58,892 nucleotides of DNA, from contig JAVBLT010000022.1 of NCBI GenBank assembly GCA_031553315.1, forward strand, positions 1 to 58,892. Direction: 5' to 3'. The notes under the pieces are model-generated. The model searched no databases. It worked only from the letters and a program-made list of their open reading frames with translations, and was not told the origin of the DNA. Positions 40,138-49,121 of this stretch are shown here, one piece after another; positions within the stretch are counted from its first letter, which is position 1, and each line of letters opens with the position of its first letter. This stretch comes from JAVBLT01 sp031553315 (GTDB taxonomy: Bacteria > Verrucomicrobiota > Kiritimatiellia > RFP12 > DVOR01). A program made the translations under genes and the position numbers.

Positions 40138-43100
40138 GTCTTCAATGACCACGCGGAAGCCGGTGTCGAACACGCGCTGCCAGGGCTTGAAGCCCCAGCG
40201 GGTGGCGCTGCTGGCGCGGATCTGGCGGTCGTACCAGGAGCCGCCGCGCACAACTTTGAGGTCGCCTTTGGCGTTGGCGCCGTAGGGATAAGGCGCGTAG
40301 GCGGAGGAGGTCCATTCGGCGACGTTGCCGTGCATGTCGTGCAGGCCGAAGGCGTTGGGCTGGTAGGAGCCGGCTTTGGCGAGATGGAGCACGCCGTCGT
40401 CATAACGGGCGTCTTTCTTCTCATAGTCCATGAGGTCGTTGGGGTTGCGGATGGGCTGGGGGTCGACGCCGCTGACGGCGAGTTTCTTGAGCTGCACGTC
40501 GGCGAGGTTTTCATGCTGGCTGAAGTCGGCGTTGAAATCGCCGTAGTTCATGGGCGTGGAGGTGCCGGCGCGGCAGGCGTATTCCCATTCGGCTTCGGTG
40601 GGGAGGCGCACTTTTTTGCCGAGTTTCTTGGAGAGCCATTGGCAATAGGCGGTGGCGTCGTTCCAGGAAACGCGGATGGCGGGGAAGTCGGGATTGTTCA
40701 CGAAGTAGCCGCGGCGGACTTGGTCTTTGTAGTGCATGTCGTACACGCCGTTTTCGAATTTGGGGTTGAACTGCTGGTATTGGCCCATGGTGATTTCGGT
40801 GGTTCCCATGAGGAAGGGCTTGGCGATGTCGACCCGGGTCATGGGGCGCTCGGCGGCGGTTTCGTCGTTGGAGCCGATGACGAAGCTGCCGGCGGGGATT
40901 TTGACGGTTTTGAGGGTCTGGCCGCCGCCGATGTCGAAGCTTTTCACATCGCGGGCGCCTTGTTTGGCGGCGCCGTCGAAGGGCCAGCCGGCGACTTGGG
41001 GAGCGGGGGGTTTGGGGGCGTCGGGGCCGGGCTTGACGAAGGGCACGGGCTGATAGGGGTTCACGATTTTTTCGGGGTCGAAGTCGATCGTGGTGGTTTT
41101 CTTTTCATATTCGCGGCGGGAGGTGATGAATTTGGGGTTGGCTCCGATTTCGGTCCAGGTGCCGAAGTAGGGGGCGTTGAGGTCGATCCAGGTGTAGAGG
41201 CGATCCCATTCCTCGGGGGTGAGCTTCACGCCGTGGTGGCCTTTTTTGAGCATTTGGACAAGGTCTGAGGTGGTGGCGTGGAATTCGAGGGGGGTGAGCA
41301 CGTGGTAATCGCCTTCGGGGCCGTTGCGGCGGACGTAGGGGTGCAGGTTGAGGTAGGCCACGCTGAGGTTGTTGTATTTGCCTTTGGCTTTGACGAGGCT
41401 GGGGACGGGCTGGCCCATGGCGTTGAGGGTTTTGGTCTCTTCGTTGTGGCAGCCCACGCATTTGGCGTCGAGCACGTTTTGCACTTCGCGGTCGAAGGAG
41501 AAGCCGCGGGCGGGGCCGTACCAGGGCTGGATGGTCTGGGGCTTTTTGTTGGAGGCGATGAGGCGGCCGCGGGGGGGGGAGGTGACGCTCTGGTTTTCGT
41601 GGCAGCCGATGCAGGAGATGGTGTCGCCGGGCATGCCCACGAGCCAGGAGCGCATCATCTGAAGGGCGTTGCCGTTTTCGTCGAGGGGTTGCACGGTGAT
41701 GGGGAAGTTGGCGGGGGCGGTGAAGGAGCAGGAACCGTCGGTCTCCACGTCGACGGTGCCGTGGAGGATGCGGGGATCCCAGCCGCTTTCCATGCCGATG
41801 GCGTAGTGGCCGCCGATGCGGCGGGGGGAGTATTCGAAGTGAAACACGCGGAGCTTTTTCACGGCGCCGTGGGGGACGCCTTCGAGGGTGCCTTGGCCGC
41901 GGTAGACGTCGGACATGAAGACGGTGCAGTCTTTTTTGCTGAGGTCCACGTGGTCGGGGCGGAAGGCGGGCACGGGGGTTTTCTTGAGGGGGATGGGTTC
42001 GTAGAGGTTGTAGCCGGGGGTCTCGTGAAGGGTGAGGATGTTGTCGTATACGTCGACGAGGACGACGCGGAAGGGTGAGGAACCGTCGTCCTGCATGGAG
42101 ACGAGGACCATTTCGTCGTTCAGCGGGCGGGGGTTGAGGAAGTAGGGCTTGATGCCGTTGACGAGCATATCTTTGGTGATGTTTTCGATGGGTTTGCCGC
42201 GGAAGGGGAATTTGTGGACGGCGCCGCTGGTTTCGATGCGGCCTTGGGTGACGTCGAACATGACGAGCTCGCCTTTGCGGGCCACGCCGTGGTGACCGGA
42301 TACGATGCCGACGAATTTGGTGGAGGAGCCGGGGATGTTCTGATGGTAGAAGATGGAGTTGGGCCAGTAGGAGTTGGAGCCGTAGAATTCCTGCTGGTCG
42401 GTGCCGTCGGGGTTCATAGTCATGAGCACGCGGCTGAAGTAGTGGGCGCTGTCGGCGTATTCCCAGCGGAGGTAGACCACGCGGCCGTTGGGGTAGACTT
42501 GGGGATTCCAGTTGAGATCCTGGTCGAAGGTGATGCGGCGCAGGTCTTTGGTCTTGGGGTCGAGGATGTGGGTGTTGGCCACGTAATCGTTGCCGCTGAC
42601 GCAGGGAACGCCTTGGAAGCCGGTGGTGCCGGTCACGATGAGGCGGTCGTCGGGCAGGTAGCAGGCGTCGAAGAAGTCGACTTCCTGGTTGGAATCCTGA
42701 TAGACGAGGCGGTAATCGGATCCGTCTGTGTTGATTTCGTAGATGCCCCAGGGGCCGGTTTTCTCGTCGCCGCTGGAGATGAGGATGCGGTCGGCGTTGT
42801 AGTGGAGCTCGAGCTCGCCCATGTAGGCGGAGCTTTGGCGGAGAGTCTTGGCCTCGCCTTTTTCACTGATGACGGGGGCGCGCATGATGGCGTTGTCGTA
42901 GCCGCGCAGGGTGCTGTTGTTGTTGCCTTGGGCGCCGGAGTGGCCCTGCCAGTTGGCGGGGAGGCCTTGCTTGCCTTTGCGGCTGCGCTGGATGTAGATG
43001 ATTTCGTCGAAATCGACCGCGGGGTGCTGGAGCATCACTTTTTTCTGGAGATCGCGGTAACGGCCGGCGAAGGAGCTCAGGTCTTGATCGGCGGCGAGGG

Positions 43101-43794
43101 CTTTTTCAAAATCGGCCTTGAACTGGTTGAGCTGGCTCTGGATCTCGGCCTTGTTGGGATAGGCGGAGGGGTATTGGGCGGCATAGGCGGCCAAAGCGTC
43201 GTTCAAGGGAGCGACGTTGATGTTTTTCATGGCTTTGGCGATTTTTTTCTGCCGGGCTTCCTCGGCGGCGGAGAGCATTTTCTGGCCGACGCGGGGCCCT
43301 TTGGCGGCGGAGTCGACGGTGAAGGCGGTGTCTTTGTCTCCGGCGCGGTTGCGGGCGTCTTCCCAGCGGATGGTGCTGTCGTCGCCCGCGAGGGTCACGC
43401 GCACGCCGTCGAGGCGGCGCTCGAAACCGGTGCGGTTCCAGAGCACGATTTTATCGATGGGTTTTTCGGAGCCGAGATCGAGCTCCCATGTGGGGTCGGC
43501 CACGTTTTCGTCGGTATGGGTGATGGAGTTTTTGGTCCAGTCGCCGCTGGTGTTGCCGTCGATCGCGCGGGCGGCGGCGCCGCCGTGGGCGGTGGAATCC
43601 TGCGAGGCTTTGCCTTTGATGGCGATGTTGGCGCCGCCGGAGAAGACCTCCACTTCCGCAAGCGAAAGTGTGGCGGAATCTTTGGGGATGCTGACCCGCA
43701 CGTAACGGGCGGAAACGGGATCTGCCAGCGCGGCGCCGGTCATTCCCAGGCTGAGGATAACGGCAAGCAGGCCGGTATCAATCATTTTTTTCAT
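40135..43794 (-). CDS. Large secreted discoidin/hydrazine-synthase-alpha-like dihaem/FGE-domain protein
   Basis: A 1,219-residue exported protein. AGGAG precedes the ATG at 43794; a signal peptide ends near LADP. Residues about 28-140 look like a discoidin (F5/8 C) domain: YVRVSIPKDS, WELDLGSEKPIDKIVLWN. A long central region (about 260-900) resembles the beta-propeller and cytochrome parts of hydrazine synthase alpha-like proteins. It has two CxxCH haem sites at 728-732 (CIGCH) and 779-783 (CVGCH). The C-terminal 270 residues are an FGE/sulfatase-modifying domain (PAGSFVIGSNDE, MGTTEITMGQYQQF, VRLPTEAEWEYACRAGT, MHGNVAEWTSSAY, VRGGSW). A redox or binding role at the cell surface is likely; hydrazine synthesis is not implied. 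The stop TAG lies in fold-back copy C. Confidence 0.85.
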   Translation of the reverse strand: MKKMIDTGLLAVILSLGMTGAALADPVSARYVRVSIPKDSATLSLAEVEVFSGGANIAIKGKASQDSTAHGGAAARAIDGNTSGDWTKNSITHTDENVADPTWELDLGSEKPIDKIVLWNRTGFERRLDGVRVTLAGDDSTIRWEDARNRAGDKDTAFTVDSAAKGPRVGQKMLSAAEEARQKKIAKAMKNINVAPLNDALAAYAAQYPSAYPNKAEIQSQLNQFKADFEKALAADQDLSSFAGRYRDLQKKVMLQHPAVDFDEIIYIQRSRKGKQGLPANWQGHSGAQGNNNSTLRGYDNAIMRAPVISEKGEAKTLRQSSAYMGELELHYNADRILISSGDEKTGPWGIYEINTDGSDYRLVYQDSNQEVDFFDACYLPDDRLIVTGTTGFQGVPCVSGNDYVANTHILDPKTKDLRRITFDQDLNWNPQVYPNGRVVYLRWEYADSAHYFSRVLMTMNPDGTDQQEFYGSNSYWPNSIFYHQNIPGSSTKFVGIVSGHHGVARKGELVMFDVTQGRIETSGAVHKFPFRGKPIENITKDMLVNGIKPYFLNPRPLNDEMVLVSMQDDGSSPFRVVLVDVYDNILTLHETPGYNLYEPIPLKKTPVPAFRPDHVDLSKKDCTVFMSDVYRGQGTLEGVPHGAVKKLRVFHFEYSPRRIGGHYAIGMESGWDPRILHGTVDVETDGSCSFTAPANFPITVQPLDENGNALQMMRSWLVGMPGDTISCIGCHENQSVTSPPRGRLIASNKKPQTIQPWYGPARGFSFDREVQNVLDAKCVGCHNEETKTLNAMGQPVPSLVKAKGKYNNLSVAYLNLHPYVRRNGPEGDYHVLTPLEFHATTSDLVQMLKKGHHGVKLTPEEWDRLYTWIDLNAPYFGTWTEIGANPKFITSRREYEKKTTTIDFDPEKIVNPYQPVPFVKPGPDAPKPPAPQVAGWPFDGAAKQGARDVKSFDIGGGQTLKTVKIPAGSFVIGSNDETAAERPMTRVDIAKPFLMGTTEITMGQYQQFNPKFENGVYDMHYKDQVRRGYFVNNPDFPAIRVSWNDATAYCQWLSKKLGKKVRLPTEAEWEYACRAGTSTPMNYGDFNADFSQHENLADVQLKKLAVSGVDPQPIRNPNDLMDYEKKDARYDDGVLHLAKAGSYQPNAFGLHDMHGNVAEWTSSAYAPYPYGANAKGDLKVVRGGSWYDRQIRASSATRWGFKPWQRVFDTGFRVVIED

Positions 43795-43841
43795 ATCCAA
43801 CTCCTATAAACCGATTAACCTTTTAGAGAGGTAACGGTGCC

Positions 43842-43871
43842 ACTATATCACAAAACCCGAACGGGCGGCAA
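43842..43871 (-). promoter_or_regulatory. Candidate promoter of the dihaem/FGE protein gene
   Basis: On the minus strand, TTGCCG (43871-43866), an 18-base spacer and TATAGT (43847-43842) lie about 48 bases before the ATG. The -10 matches that of the aromatic operon promoter. Confidence 0.55.
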
Positions 43872-44320
43872 CCAGATTTACTTTTCACAACATTTTGAAA
43901 TGCAACCGATGGTAGACAGCTTTTTGAATGTTTTAATATGTTTTTAGACCTTTTTCGTTCGCTTGGTCAAGGAACCTGAGGCGACCCCCCGACCGGAAAA
44001 AACGCCATTCGGAAATCACTTTACATTTTCAACACGAACTTAAGGAAACACTGATTAAATCCAAAGACCGACAATCAGAATTTAAATTCTCACGCGGAGG
44101 CGCGGAGTACGCGGAGAAAACACACTTTTTTCGATCATATTGGGTACTTCTCTCTCCGCGTACTCCGCGCCTCCGCGTGAAAAATAAAAAGGGTGTCATT
44201 AATCAGCGCTTCCTTTATAGGAAGCCTCCAGCGGATTCTCATCCGTTTTTTCAGAAGTAGTTTCACGGAAGCTTCGTTTTCAAGGTTCAACTCGGGATAA
44301 TCCGGCTGAGGGTATTGTTT
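43872..44320. other. AT-richer intergenic region without genes
   Basis: Between the promoter of the dihaem protein and fold-back copy D no credible gene is seen. The stretch is less GC-rich than the genes and holds the 28-bp inverted repeat at 44090-44180. The following 44482-44758 also lacks genes; an open frame at 44400-44738 has no family features and crosses copy D. Confidence 0.5.
44090..44180. repeat. 28-bp perfect inverted repeat with 35-base loop
   Basis: TCACGCGGAGGCGCGGAGTA plus CGCGGAGA (44090-44117) is exactly complementary to 44153-44180. The loop is AT-rich (ACACTTTTTTCGATCATATT included). Similar 'GCGGAGGCGCGGAG' repeats occur between genes in many unrelated bacteria, so this may be one of those dispersed elements. 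Confidence 0.75.
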
Positions 44321-44481
44321 TAGAGCATATTTCGATTGATCTTTCCGCTTTTTCTTGGTGCTTTTTTTTTGAACTTCACCCTTTCAGATCGCCGTAGCGT
44401 TGCTACGGCTCGCCTCAAGCGTTTGTCAAAACCAAAATTCACCTTCGCAAAATCCGGAAATCTCATTCGAAACCTGCTCTA
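44321..44481. repeat. Fold-back element, copy D
   Basis: A 161-bp copy of the A/B subfamily, beginning TAGAGCATATTTCGATTGAT and ending CCTGCTCTA. It carries a two- to three-base shortening in the T-run and is bounded by TA on both sides. Confidence 0.85.
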
Positions 44482-44758
44482 ATGGGAAGCTGTACAGGAT
44501 TCTTTGCAAGAAATCAACCCTGATTTTTTTCTGTCACTCCGCCCGGCGGAGCCTTTTTTCGGCGCGCCCCAAACAGGCAAAAACACCCTTTCCTCTTCAC
44601 AAGGCGAATCCGATCCCCGGTGAGGGGCGAGGGAGCCTCAAAAACATTTGCCTCGCATTTCGGCCGGTTTTTTCGGCGCTTATTTTAAAAAATCTTTTCC
44701 GGCTCCGGCCGTGCGGAGCGGGAAAAACGGGCGCTTGAAAAAATCTTAAAAAACAGGA

Positions 44759-44787
44759 TTGACCGCGAGACCCGTCTCTGCTACAGT
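44759..44787 (+). promoter_or_regulatory. Promoter of the tRNA-Val/tRNA-Pro unit
   Basis: TTGACC (44759-44764), a 17-base spacer and TACAGT (44782-44787) precede the mature 5' end of tRNA-Val by 21 bases. Confidence 0.65.
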
Positions 44788-44808
44788 ACTCGCCACTTTG
44801 AACAACTC

Positions 44809-44885
44809 GGGGGATTAGCTCAGTTGGTTAGAGCACCTGCTTGACATGCAGGTGGTCGGTGGTTCGAGTCCACTATCTCCCACCA
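44809..44885 (+). tRNA. tRNA-Val (GAC anticodon)
   Basis: A full cloverleaf: acceptor GGGGGAT with ATCTCCC, D-arm GCTCAGTTGGTTAGAGC, anticodon stem CCTGC/GCAGG with loop TTGACAT (anticodon GAC), and T-arm with GGTTCGAGTCC. The CCA end is encoded. It is 77 bases long. Confidence 0.95.
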
Positions 44886-44892
44886 TTTTTGG

Positions 44893-44969
44893 CGGACCGT
44901 AGCGCAGCCTGGTAGCGCGTTTGCTTGGGGTGCAAAAGGTCTCGGGTTCAAATCCCGACGGTCCGACCA
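44893..44969 (+). tRNA. tRNA-Pro (GGG anticodon)
   Basis: A full cloverleaf: acceptor CGGACCG with CGGTCCG, D-arm GCGCAGCCTGGTAGCGC, anticodon stem TTTGC/GCAAA with loop TTGGGGT (anticodon GGG), and T-arm GGGTTCAAATCCC. The CCA end is encoded. It starts seven bases after tRNA-Val and probably shares its transcript. Confidence 0.95.
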
Positions 44970-44988
44970 TTCTCCACCGGAGTGTTTT

Positions 44989-45465
44989 ATGTTCACGGCA
45001 ACTGTTTATTCAAACCCCTTTCACTATTTCACAATGCCGTGGTTCTGGTCTTGCTTCCTTGCCTGGATGACCGCGCAGACCATTAAGATGATTCGCGCGC
45101 TCATCAAGACCAAACAGCTCGATTTCGCCTTCTTCCTCAGCACCGGCGGCATGCCCAGCGCCCACTCGGCCATGGTCACGGGCCTGGCCACCTCCATCGG
45201 CATCACCGAAGGGTTCGATACCCCCATCGCGATGCTCGCGCTCGGCTTTGCCGCCATCACGATGTTCGACGCCGCCGTGGTGCGGCGGGCGGCGGGTCAG
45301 CAGGCAAAGATCATCAACCGCATGGTCAAAGAGCTTTTCACCGAGCACCGCATCACCCGCCAGCCTCTGAAGGAACTCCTCGGCCACACCCGGCTCGAAG
45401 TGTTTTTCGGCATGATGACCGGCATAGCCGTGGCCGCCGCGGTCTGCGCGCTCTGGAAGGCTTGA
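44989..45465 (+). CDS. Divergent PAP2-family (DUF212/YuiD) membrane protein
   Basis: A 158-residue membrane protein of the divergent PAP2 family, distantly related to acid phosphatases acting on lipid phosphates. The signature is FFLSTGGMPSAHSAMVTGLA, which retains the Ser-His motif, then MFDAAVVRRAAGQQAKIIN and LKELLGHTRLEVFFGMMTG. Three or four hydrophobic segments are present. The gene begins 19 bases after tRNA-Pro, with CCGGAG upstream of the ATG. Downstream are an MBL hydrolase and a farnesyl diphosphate synthase, so a link to polyprenyl phosphate metabolism is tempting, but this is inference. Confidence 0.88.
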   Translation: MFTATVYSNPFHYFTMPWFWSCFLAWMTAQTIKMIRALIKTKQLDFAFFLSTGGMPSAHSAMVTGLATSIGITEGFDTPIAMLALGFAAITMFDAAVVRRAAGQQAKIINRMVKELFTEHRITRQPLKELLGHTRLEVFFGMMTGIAVAAAVCALWKA

Positions 45466-45545
45466 CCGGGAGCGGGCTTTAGCCGTATACTGACGACCGG
45501 AAGCGCGCATGCCCTTTCGGTTTTTCGTTTCTAAATGGAGTGAGC

Positions 45546-46181
45546 ATGGAATACGATATTTTGCAGGTCGGCAGCTTTGAAGTCAACTGCGCCATCCTCT
45601 GGGGCGAAGAAAAAATGGCTTGGATTATCGATGCGGGCGGCGATGCCGGCGAAATCCGCGGCTTTCTTTCCGACCGCGGCCTCACCCCCGGCGCCCTCCT
45701 CTTCACCCACGGCCACTTCGACCACATCGGCGCGCTCGATGCCCTCGCCGCCGCCTGGCCCGAAATCCCCATCTATATGAGCGAAGCCGATGCCGACTGG
45801 GCCTTCACCATGCCCTTCAACCAAATGCCCCCCCACTACCGCCTCCAACAGCGCCCCGCCACCCTCAAAACCGTAAACGAAGGCGACTGCATCACCCTTG
45901 GCGGCCTCACCGCGCGCGTGATCGCCCTTCCCGGCCACACCCCCGGCGGTGTGGGTTACCTCTTCAACGAAAATCTCCTCTTCTCCGGCGACACGCTGTT
46001 CGCCGGAGACGTGGGCCGCTCCGATCTTCCCGGCGGCCACTGGCCCACCCTTCAGGCCAGCCTCCGGCGCCTCCTCGCCGAGCTCCCCGAAGCCACCGTC
46101 GTCTGGCCCGGGCACGGCCCGGCCACCACCATCGGCGCCGAACAACGCGGCAACCCCCACGCACAAGGAAATTATGTTTGA
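45546..46181 (+). CDS. Metallo-beta-lactamase-fold hydrolase (glyoxalase II-like)
   Basis: A 211-residue cytosolic MBL hydrolase close to the YcbL/GloB-like group, which hydrolyses thioesters such as S-lactoylglutathione analogues. The metal motif FTHGHFDHIG is intact, followed by ALPGHTPGGVGYLF, LLFSGDTLFAGDVGRSDLPG and WPGHGPATTIG, providing the remaining His and Asp ligands. I use the ATG at 45546 with GGAG five bases upstream; a GTG six bases earlier is in frame. The gene overlaps the next one by eight bases. Confidence 0.88.
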   Translation: MEYDILQVGSFEVNCAILWGEEKMAWIIDAGGDAGEIRGFLSDRGLTPGALLFTHGHFDHIGALDALAAAWPEIPIYMSEADADWAFTMPFNQMPPHYRLQQRPATLKTVNEGDCITLGGLTARVIALPGHTPGGVGYLFNENLLFSGDTLFAGDVGRSDLPGGHWPTLQASLRRLLAELPEATVVWPGHGPATTIGAEQRGNPHAQGNYV

Positions 46182-46998
46182 CCTCAACGCCTACCTCGCC
46201 GAGCGCCGCGCCCTCATCGAACACGCTCTGCTCGCCGTGCTCCCCGCCGAAGGTTCCGGCCCCGGCCTCCTCCCCGAAGCCATGCGCCACGCCGTGCTCA
46301 CCGGCGGCAAACGCATCCGCCCCATTCTCTGCCTGGCCGCCGCCGAAGCCTCCGGCGGCACCGTTGAGGCCGCCCTGCCCGCCGCCCTCGCCGTGGAGCT
46401 TCTTCACACCTACACCCTCGTGCACGACGATCTCCCCTGCATGGACAACGACCTCCTCCGCCGCGGCCAGCCCACCGTCCACGCCCGATTCGGCGAGACC
46501 CTCGCCGTGCTCGCCGGCGACGCCCTCCAGGCGCTCGCCTTCGAGCAGGCCGCCCGCGTTTCCACCGAAGCGGTAACCCTCCTCGCTCGTCGTTCCGGTT
46601 ATCACGGCGTGATCGCCGGCCAGGTTGCCGACCTTGAAGCCGTCCGCCCCGGCGCTCCCGCCTGCGACCGAGCCTGCGTGGATTACGTGTTCCTTCACAA
46701 AACCGCCGACCTTTTCGCCGCCGCCGCCGGCATGGGAGCCCTCCCCGCCTGCCGCGCCGCCCTTGAGACCTACGCCCTCAACCTCGGCCTCGCCTTCCAG
46801 GTGCTCGACGACCTCCTCGACGCCGGCCAGGCCGCCGCCGGCGACGAATTGACCTGTCTTTCCGTGATGACCGAAGCCGAGGCCCGCGCCTGGGCCCGCA
46901 CCCTCACCGACGAAGCCCTCAAAACCCTTCCCGGCCTCCCCGGCCCCGCCGCCCCCCTCTCCGCCCTCGCCGAAGAGCTCCTCCAACGGGTGAATTGA
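46174..46998 (+). CDS. ispA: Farnesyl/geranylgeranyl diphosphate synthase
   Basis: A 274-residue short-chain trans-prenyltransferase condensing isopentenyl diphosphate with allylic diphosphates, feeding undecaprenyl phosphate and quinone synthesis. Conserved regions are HAVLTGGKRIRPILCL, the first Asp-rich motif HDDLPCMDNDLLRRGQPT (DDxxxxD), GQVADLEA, HKTADLF and the second Asp-rich motif FQVLDDLLD. The length and the DDxxxxD form match the bacterial IspA type. It is translationally coupled on both sides: it starts within the MBL gene and ends within the start of recQ. Confidence 0.9.
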   Translation: MFDLNAYLAERRALIEHALLAVLPAEGSGPGLLPEAMRHAVLTGGKRIRPILCLAAAEASGGTVEAALPAALAVELLHTYTLVHDDLPCMDNDLLRRGQPTVHARFGETLAVLAGDALQALAFEQAARVSTEAVTLLARRSGYHGVIAGQVADLEAVRPGAPACDRACVDYVFLHKTADLFAAAAGMGALPACRAALETYALNLGLAFQVLDDLLDAGQAAAGDELTCLSVMTEAEARAWARTLTDEALKTLPGLPGPAAPLSALAEELLQRVN

Positions 46999-49121
46999 TG
47001 CTTCACGAGGCGCTGAAAAAGTATTTCGGGTTCGAGGCGTTTCGAGAGGGGCAGGAAGCGGTGATCCGCGCGGCGCTGGGCAAGCGCGACGCGCTGCTGG
47101 TGATGCCCACCGGCTCGGGGAAATCGCTCTGCTTTCAATTGACCGCCCTCATGCTGCCGGGAACCACGCTGGTGGTTTCGCCGCTGATCGCGCTCATGAA
47201 GGATCAGGTCGATGCGTTGGAGCGCCGGGGCATTCCGGCGACCTTTCTCAATTCGTCGGTCGATGCCGATGAAATGGGCTGGCGGCTCGACCAACTGAAA
47301 AAAGGGCGGTACAAATTGGTCTATATCGCGCCCGAACGCTTTCGAAACCAGCGCTTTCTGCAGGCGCTCGAAGGCGCTTGCATTTCGATGCTGACCATCG
47401 ACGAAGCCCATTGCATCAGCCAGTGGGGGCACGATTTCCGCCCCGATTACCTCCACCTCCAAACGGTGGTGCGCAGGCTGCCGCCCGAAACGCGGGTGAT
47501 GGCGGTGACCGCGACGGCCACGGAGGAGGTGCGCAAGGATATCTGCCGCCAGCTGTGCCTCGGCGAGGCGCCGCGGGGGGAACCGCTGGTGCTGGTCACG
47601 GGCTTTTCGCGCCCCAATCTCTACCTCACGGTGCGCCCGGTGCGCACGCATGCGCAAAAGCTTCAGCGGGTGGCGGCGCTGATTGATATGTTCGCCTGCG
47701 GCATCGTCTACTGCGCCACGCGAAAAATGGCGGAACGCGTCTGCGTGATGCTCAGGGAGTGCGGCGCGGAGCCTCTGCTTTACCACGGCGCGCTCTCCGA
47801 TGCGGAGCGCATTTCGGTGCAGGATGCGTTTATGCGCGCGGAGAAGGCGGTGGTGGTCGCGACGAATGCCTTCGGCATGGGCGTGGATCGGCCGGATATC
47901 CGCTTCGTGGCGCACTGGGATGTGCCCGGGAGCATCGAGGCCTATTACCAGGAGGTGGGCCGCGCGGGGCGCGACGGGGCGTTTGCCTGGTGCGAGCTGC
48001 TTTACACCTACGCCGATGTGCGCACGCAGCAGTTTTTCCTCGATGGCGCCAACCCCGCGGCGGAGGATATCTACAGCGTGTACCGGACGGTTCAAAGCGA
48101 GTGTGCCGATGGGGCGGAAGCGGCCTTTTCCGCCGAGGAGTGGGCCCAGCGCGCGGGGCTGAAAAACGATATGGCCGTGCGCTCCATTCTGGGGATGCTG
48201 GAGCGGGCCGCGCTGATCGAGCGCGAGCTGAAGGCCGGTCAGCGCATCTACACGACCCGCCTCGCGCCGAAGCAGGATCTGGAGCGCCTCAAACGCCTCT
48301 GCGCGCACCTCCACCTCAAACGTTCCGCCGATGAGGGGAAGCTTCAGGCGATGCTGGGGTTCGTTTCGGCGCGGGGTTGCCGGCACCGTTTTCTGCTGGC
48401 CTATTTCGGCGAAACGTCGCCCCAAAACCGGTGCGTGCAGTGCGACGTCTGCTCCGCTTTGCCCGAGCGCCTCTCTTCCCCCGCCCCGCTCGGCGCCGCC
48501 GAAGCCCTTCTCCTCAAAAAAGCCCTCAGCGGCGTCGGCCGCATGAACGCCCGCTTCACCCTCGCCCAGGTCATTCAGGTGGTGCGCGGCGAGGAGCATC
48601 CTTTTATCGAGCGCCACGCCCTGCGCGGGCTTTCAACCTACGGTCTGCTCAAGGAGCACAGCGCCGCGTTTCTCGAATCGGTTTACCGGTGCGCGCTGTT
48701 CGACGGCCTGATTCGCCTCGCCGGCGGCGAAACCCACAGCGCCGCGCTCACCGCCCGTGGTCGCGACTGGCTCTTCGATCGCCTCCCCGATGAGCCCCTG
48801 CGCTGGCCGGGCAAAGAAAAACCGGCAACCGGGCCGGTCGAAAAGCCCAGGCCGCTGAAGGTGCCCGTCGCGGGTGACACGCAGGGGCTGGAGCGGAAAA
48901 TCACGCAATGGGCGGTGGCCGAAGCGGAGCGGCGCAACCTTCCCCGCTACGCCATTCTCCATAAAAAGACGATTCTGGCTCTGACGGCCGCCATGCCCGG
49001 CTCAACGGAGGCGCTTCAGGAAATCCCCGGCTTGGGCGACATCAAAATCGCCCGCTACGGCCGCCAGATTCTCCGCCTGCTTCACGGTTCGGATGCCGAG
49101 CTGCCCGGCCTTGAAGGCTGA
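46998..49121 (+). CDS. recQ: ATP-dependent DNA helicase RecQ
   Basis: A 707-residue 3'-5' superfamily 2 helicase acting in recombination and replication restart. The motifs are motif I MPTGSGKSLCFQ, motif II DEAHCISQWGHDFRP, motif III AVTATATEEVRKDI and motif VI QEVGRAGRDG. The RQC zinc site is formed by Cys residues in ARGCRHRFLLAYFGE and NRCVQCDVC. A C-terminal HRDC domain (KITQWAVAEAERRNLPRYAI, then EIPGLGDIKIARYG) is present. The ATG at 46998 overlaps the ispA stop. Its last 40 bases overlap the convergent Spy-like gene. Confidence 0.94.
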   Translation: MLHEALKKYFGFEAFREGQEAVIRAALGKRDALLVMPTGSGKSLCFQLTALMLPGTTLVVSPLIALMKDQVDALERRGIPATFLNSSVDADEMGWRLDQLKKGRYKLVYIAPERFRNQRFLQALEGACISMLTIDEAHCISQWGHDFRPDYLHLQTVVRRLPPETRVMAVTATATEEVRKDICRQLCLGEAPRGEPLVLVTGFSRPNLYLTVRPVRTHAQKLQRVAALIDMFACGIVYCATRKMAERVCVMLRECGAEPLLYHGALSDAERISVQDAFMRAEKAVVVATNAFGMGVDRPDIRFVAHWDVPGSIEAYYQEVGRAGRDGAFAWCELLYTYADVRTQQFFLDGANPAAEDIYSVYRTVQSECADGAEAAFSAEEWAQRAGLKNDMAVRSILGMLERAALIERELKAGQRIYTTRLAPKQDLERLKRLCAHLHLKRSADEGKLQAMLGFVSARGCRHRFLLAYFGETSPQNRCVQCDVCSALPERLSSPAPLGAAEALLLKKALSGVGRMNARFTLAQVIQVVRGEEHPFIERHALRGLSTYGLLKEHSAAFLESVYRCALFDGLIRLAGGETHSAALTARGRDWLFDRLPDEPLRWPGKEKPATGPVEKPRPLKVPVAGDTQGLERKITQWAVAEAERRNLPRYAILHKKTILALTAAMPGSTEALQEIPGLGDIKIARYGRQILRLLHGSDAELPGLEG

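Noticed and set aside
40135..43794. Evidence of hydrazine synthesis (anammox)
   Set aside because: The similarity covers only the alpha-like region; no beta or gamma subunit or hydrazine dehydrogenase is present, and the C-terminal FGE domain is foreign to that complex.
44537..44559. CTCCGC-CCG-GCGGAG hairpin followed by T residues
   Set aside because: It looks like a small terminator but no gene ends upstream of it on that strand, so I do not call it.
44400..44738. 112-codon frame in the gap before the tRNA genes
   Set aside because: It starts inside fold-back copy D, has no family features and no ribosome binding site.
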